NCBI GenBank assembly: GCA_041486955.1
Contig: JBGPML010000002.1
Coordinates: 1 to 39,904 of the forward strand
From: JBGPML01 sp041486955
Lineage (GTDB): Bacteria > Patescibacteriota > UBA1384 > 2-12-FULL-50-11 > DASWYB01
Direction: 5' to 3'
DNA: 39,904 bases
A program made the translations under genes and the position numbers. How positions within the stretch are numbered: position 1 is the stretch's first letter; each line of letters opens with the position of its first letter. The notes under the pieces were generated by a model. That model had not been told where the DNA came from and ran no database searches. It saw only the letters and a program-made list of their open reading frames with translations. Below, in pieces: positions 39,829-39,904 of the stretch.

Positions 39829-39904
39829 GGGCCATTAGCTCAGTTGGTAGAGCAACTCCTTTGCAAGGAGAAGGTCCGCGGTTCGAATCCGCGATGGTCC
39901 ACCA
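39829..39904 (+). tRNA. tRNA-Ala(TGC)
   Basis: Acceptor GGGCCAT/ATGGTCC (one G-T), D arm GCTC/GAGC, anticodon TGC in CTCCTTTGCAAGGAG, T stem CGCGG/CCGCG, A73 and encoded CCA ending at the last base of the window. Confidence 0.97.

Overview
The window looks like a chromosome segment of a bacterium from the Candidate Phyla Radiation (Patescibacteria). The evidence is a 16S rRNA that departs from the usual universal-primer sites, shortened versions of core proteins (release factor 1, EF-Ts, prolyl-tRNA synthetase without the editing insertion), a GatCAB amidotransferase cluster, and very compact genes with housekeeping functions scattered in small operons. I cannot name the phylum within the radiation from sequence alone. 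I see no CRISPR array, insertion sequence or prophage.

Layout. 1-5.4 kb (+): 3' part of a cysteine desulfurase, a CvpA-CAP fusion, a secreted NlpC/P60 peptidase behind a long leader, the tRNA thiolase mnmA (which would use sulfur from the desulfurase) and a CtpA-type S41 protease. 5.4-8.0 kb: a probable structured RNA, a proline-rich membrane protein, lemA and htpX. 8.2-9.5 kb: a TrmB-type regulator divergent from three overlapping tiny genes. 9.6-14.3 kb: gatC-gatA-cyclophilin-unknown-gatB-pseudo-receiver operon. 14.3-16.0 kb: small MscS channel and HtrA protease. 16.1-20.7 kb (-): prmC-prfA and two GC-richer secreted HAF-type paralogues. 20.9-24.5 kb: rpmE-rpsB-tsf, frr, a small membrane protein and a site-2 protease. 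24.5-27.6 kb: patatin (-), proS and a diguanylate cyclase. 27.6-32.9 kb: tpiA-gap-NDH-2-GHMP kinase-pgk, a lower-glycolysis operon with its own NADH oxidase. 33-35.2 kb: trigger factor, a 51-residue membrane protein and clpP. 35.2-39.9 kb: 16S rRNA followed by a dispersed spacer with an odd tRNA, tRNA-Asn, tRNA-Ile, a tRNA-Ile remnant, protein genes and tRNA-Ala. No 23S rRNA is inside the window.

The most unusual signal is non-coding. Four copies of a roughly 70-base core with a paired GTAC centre lie in spacers at 1835-1958, 2840-2953, 8038-8139 and 37180-37302. Each is bracketed by inverted-repeat arms that differ from copy to copy, and each lies just after the end of a transcription unit. 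One copy swaps the closing pair of the GTAC stem from T-A to C-G, so pairing is kept. I know of no named family that matches. Other unexplained structures are a roughly 195-base structured RNA candidate at 5435-5632, short CCGCC/GGCGG palindromes (one inside the T loop of a tRNA-Ile remnant), and a 92-base hairpin replacing a short helix of 16S rRNA.

Expression. Most first genes of operons have a recognisable -35/-10 pair with 17-base spacing. In several the -10 lies only 6-9 bases before the start codon and no ribosome-binding site is visible, which suggests leaderless mRNAs. Downstream genes in the same operons have clear GGAGG sites.
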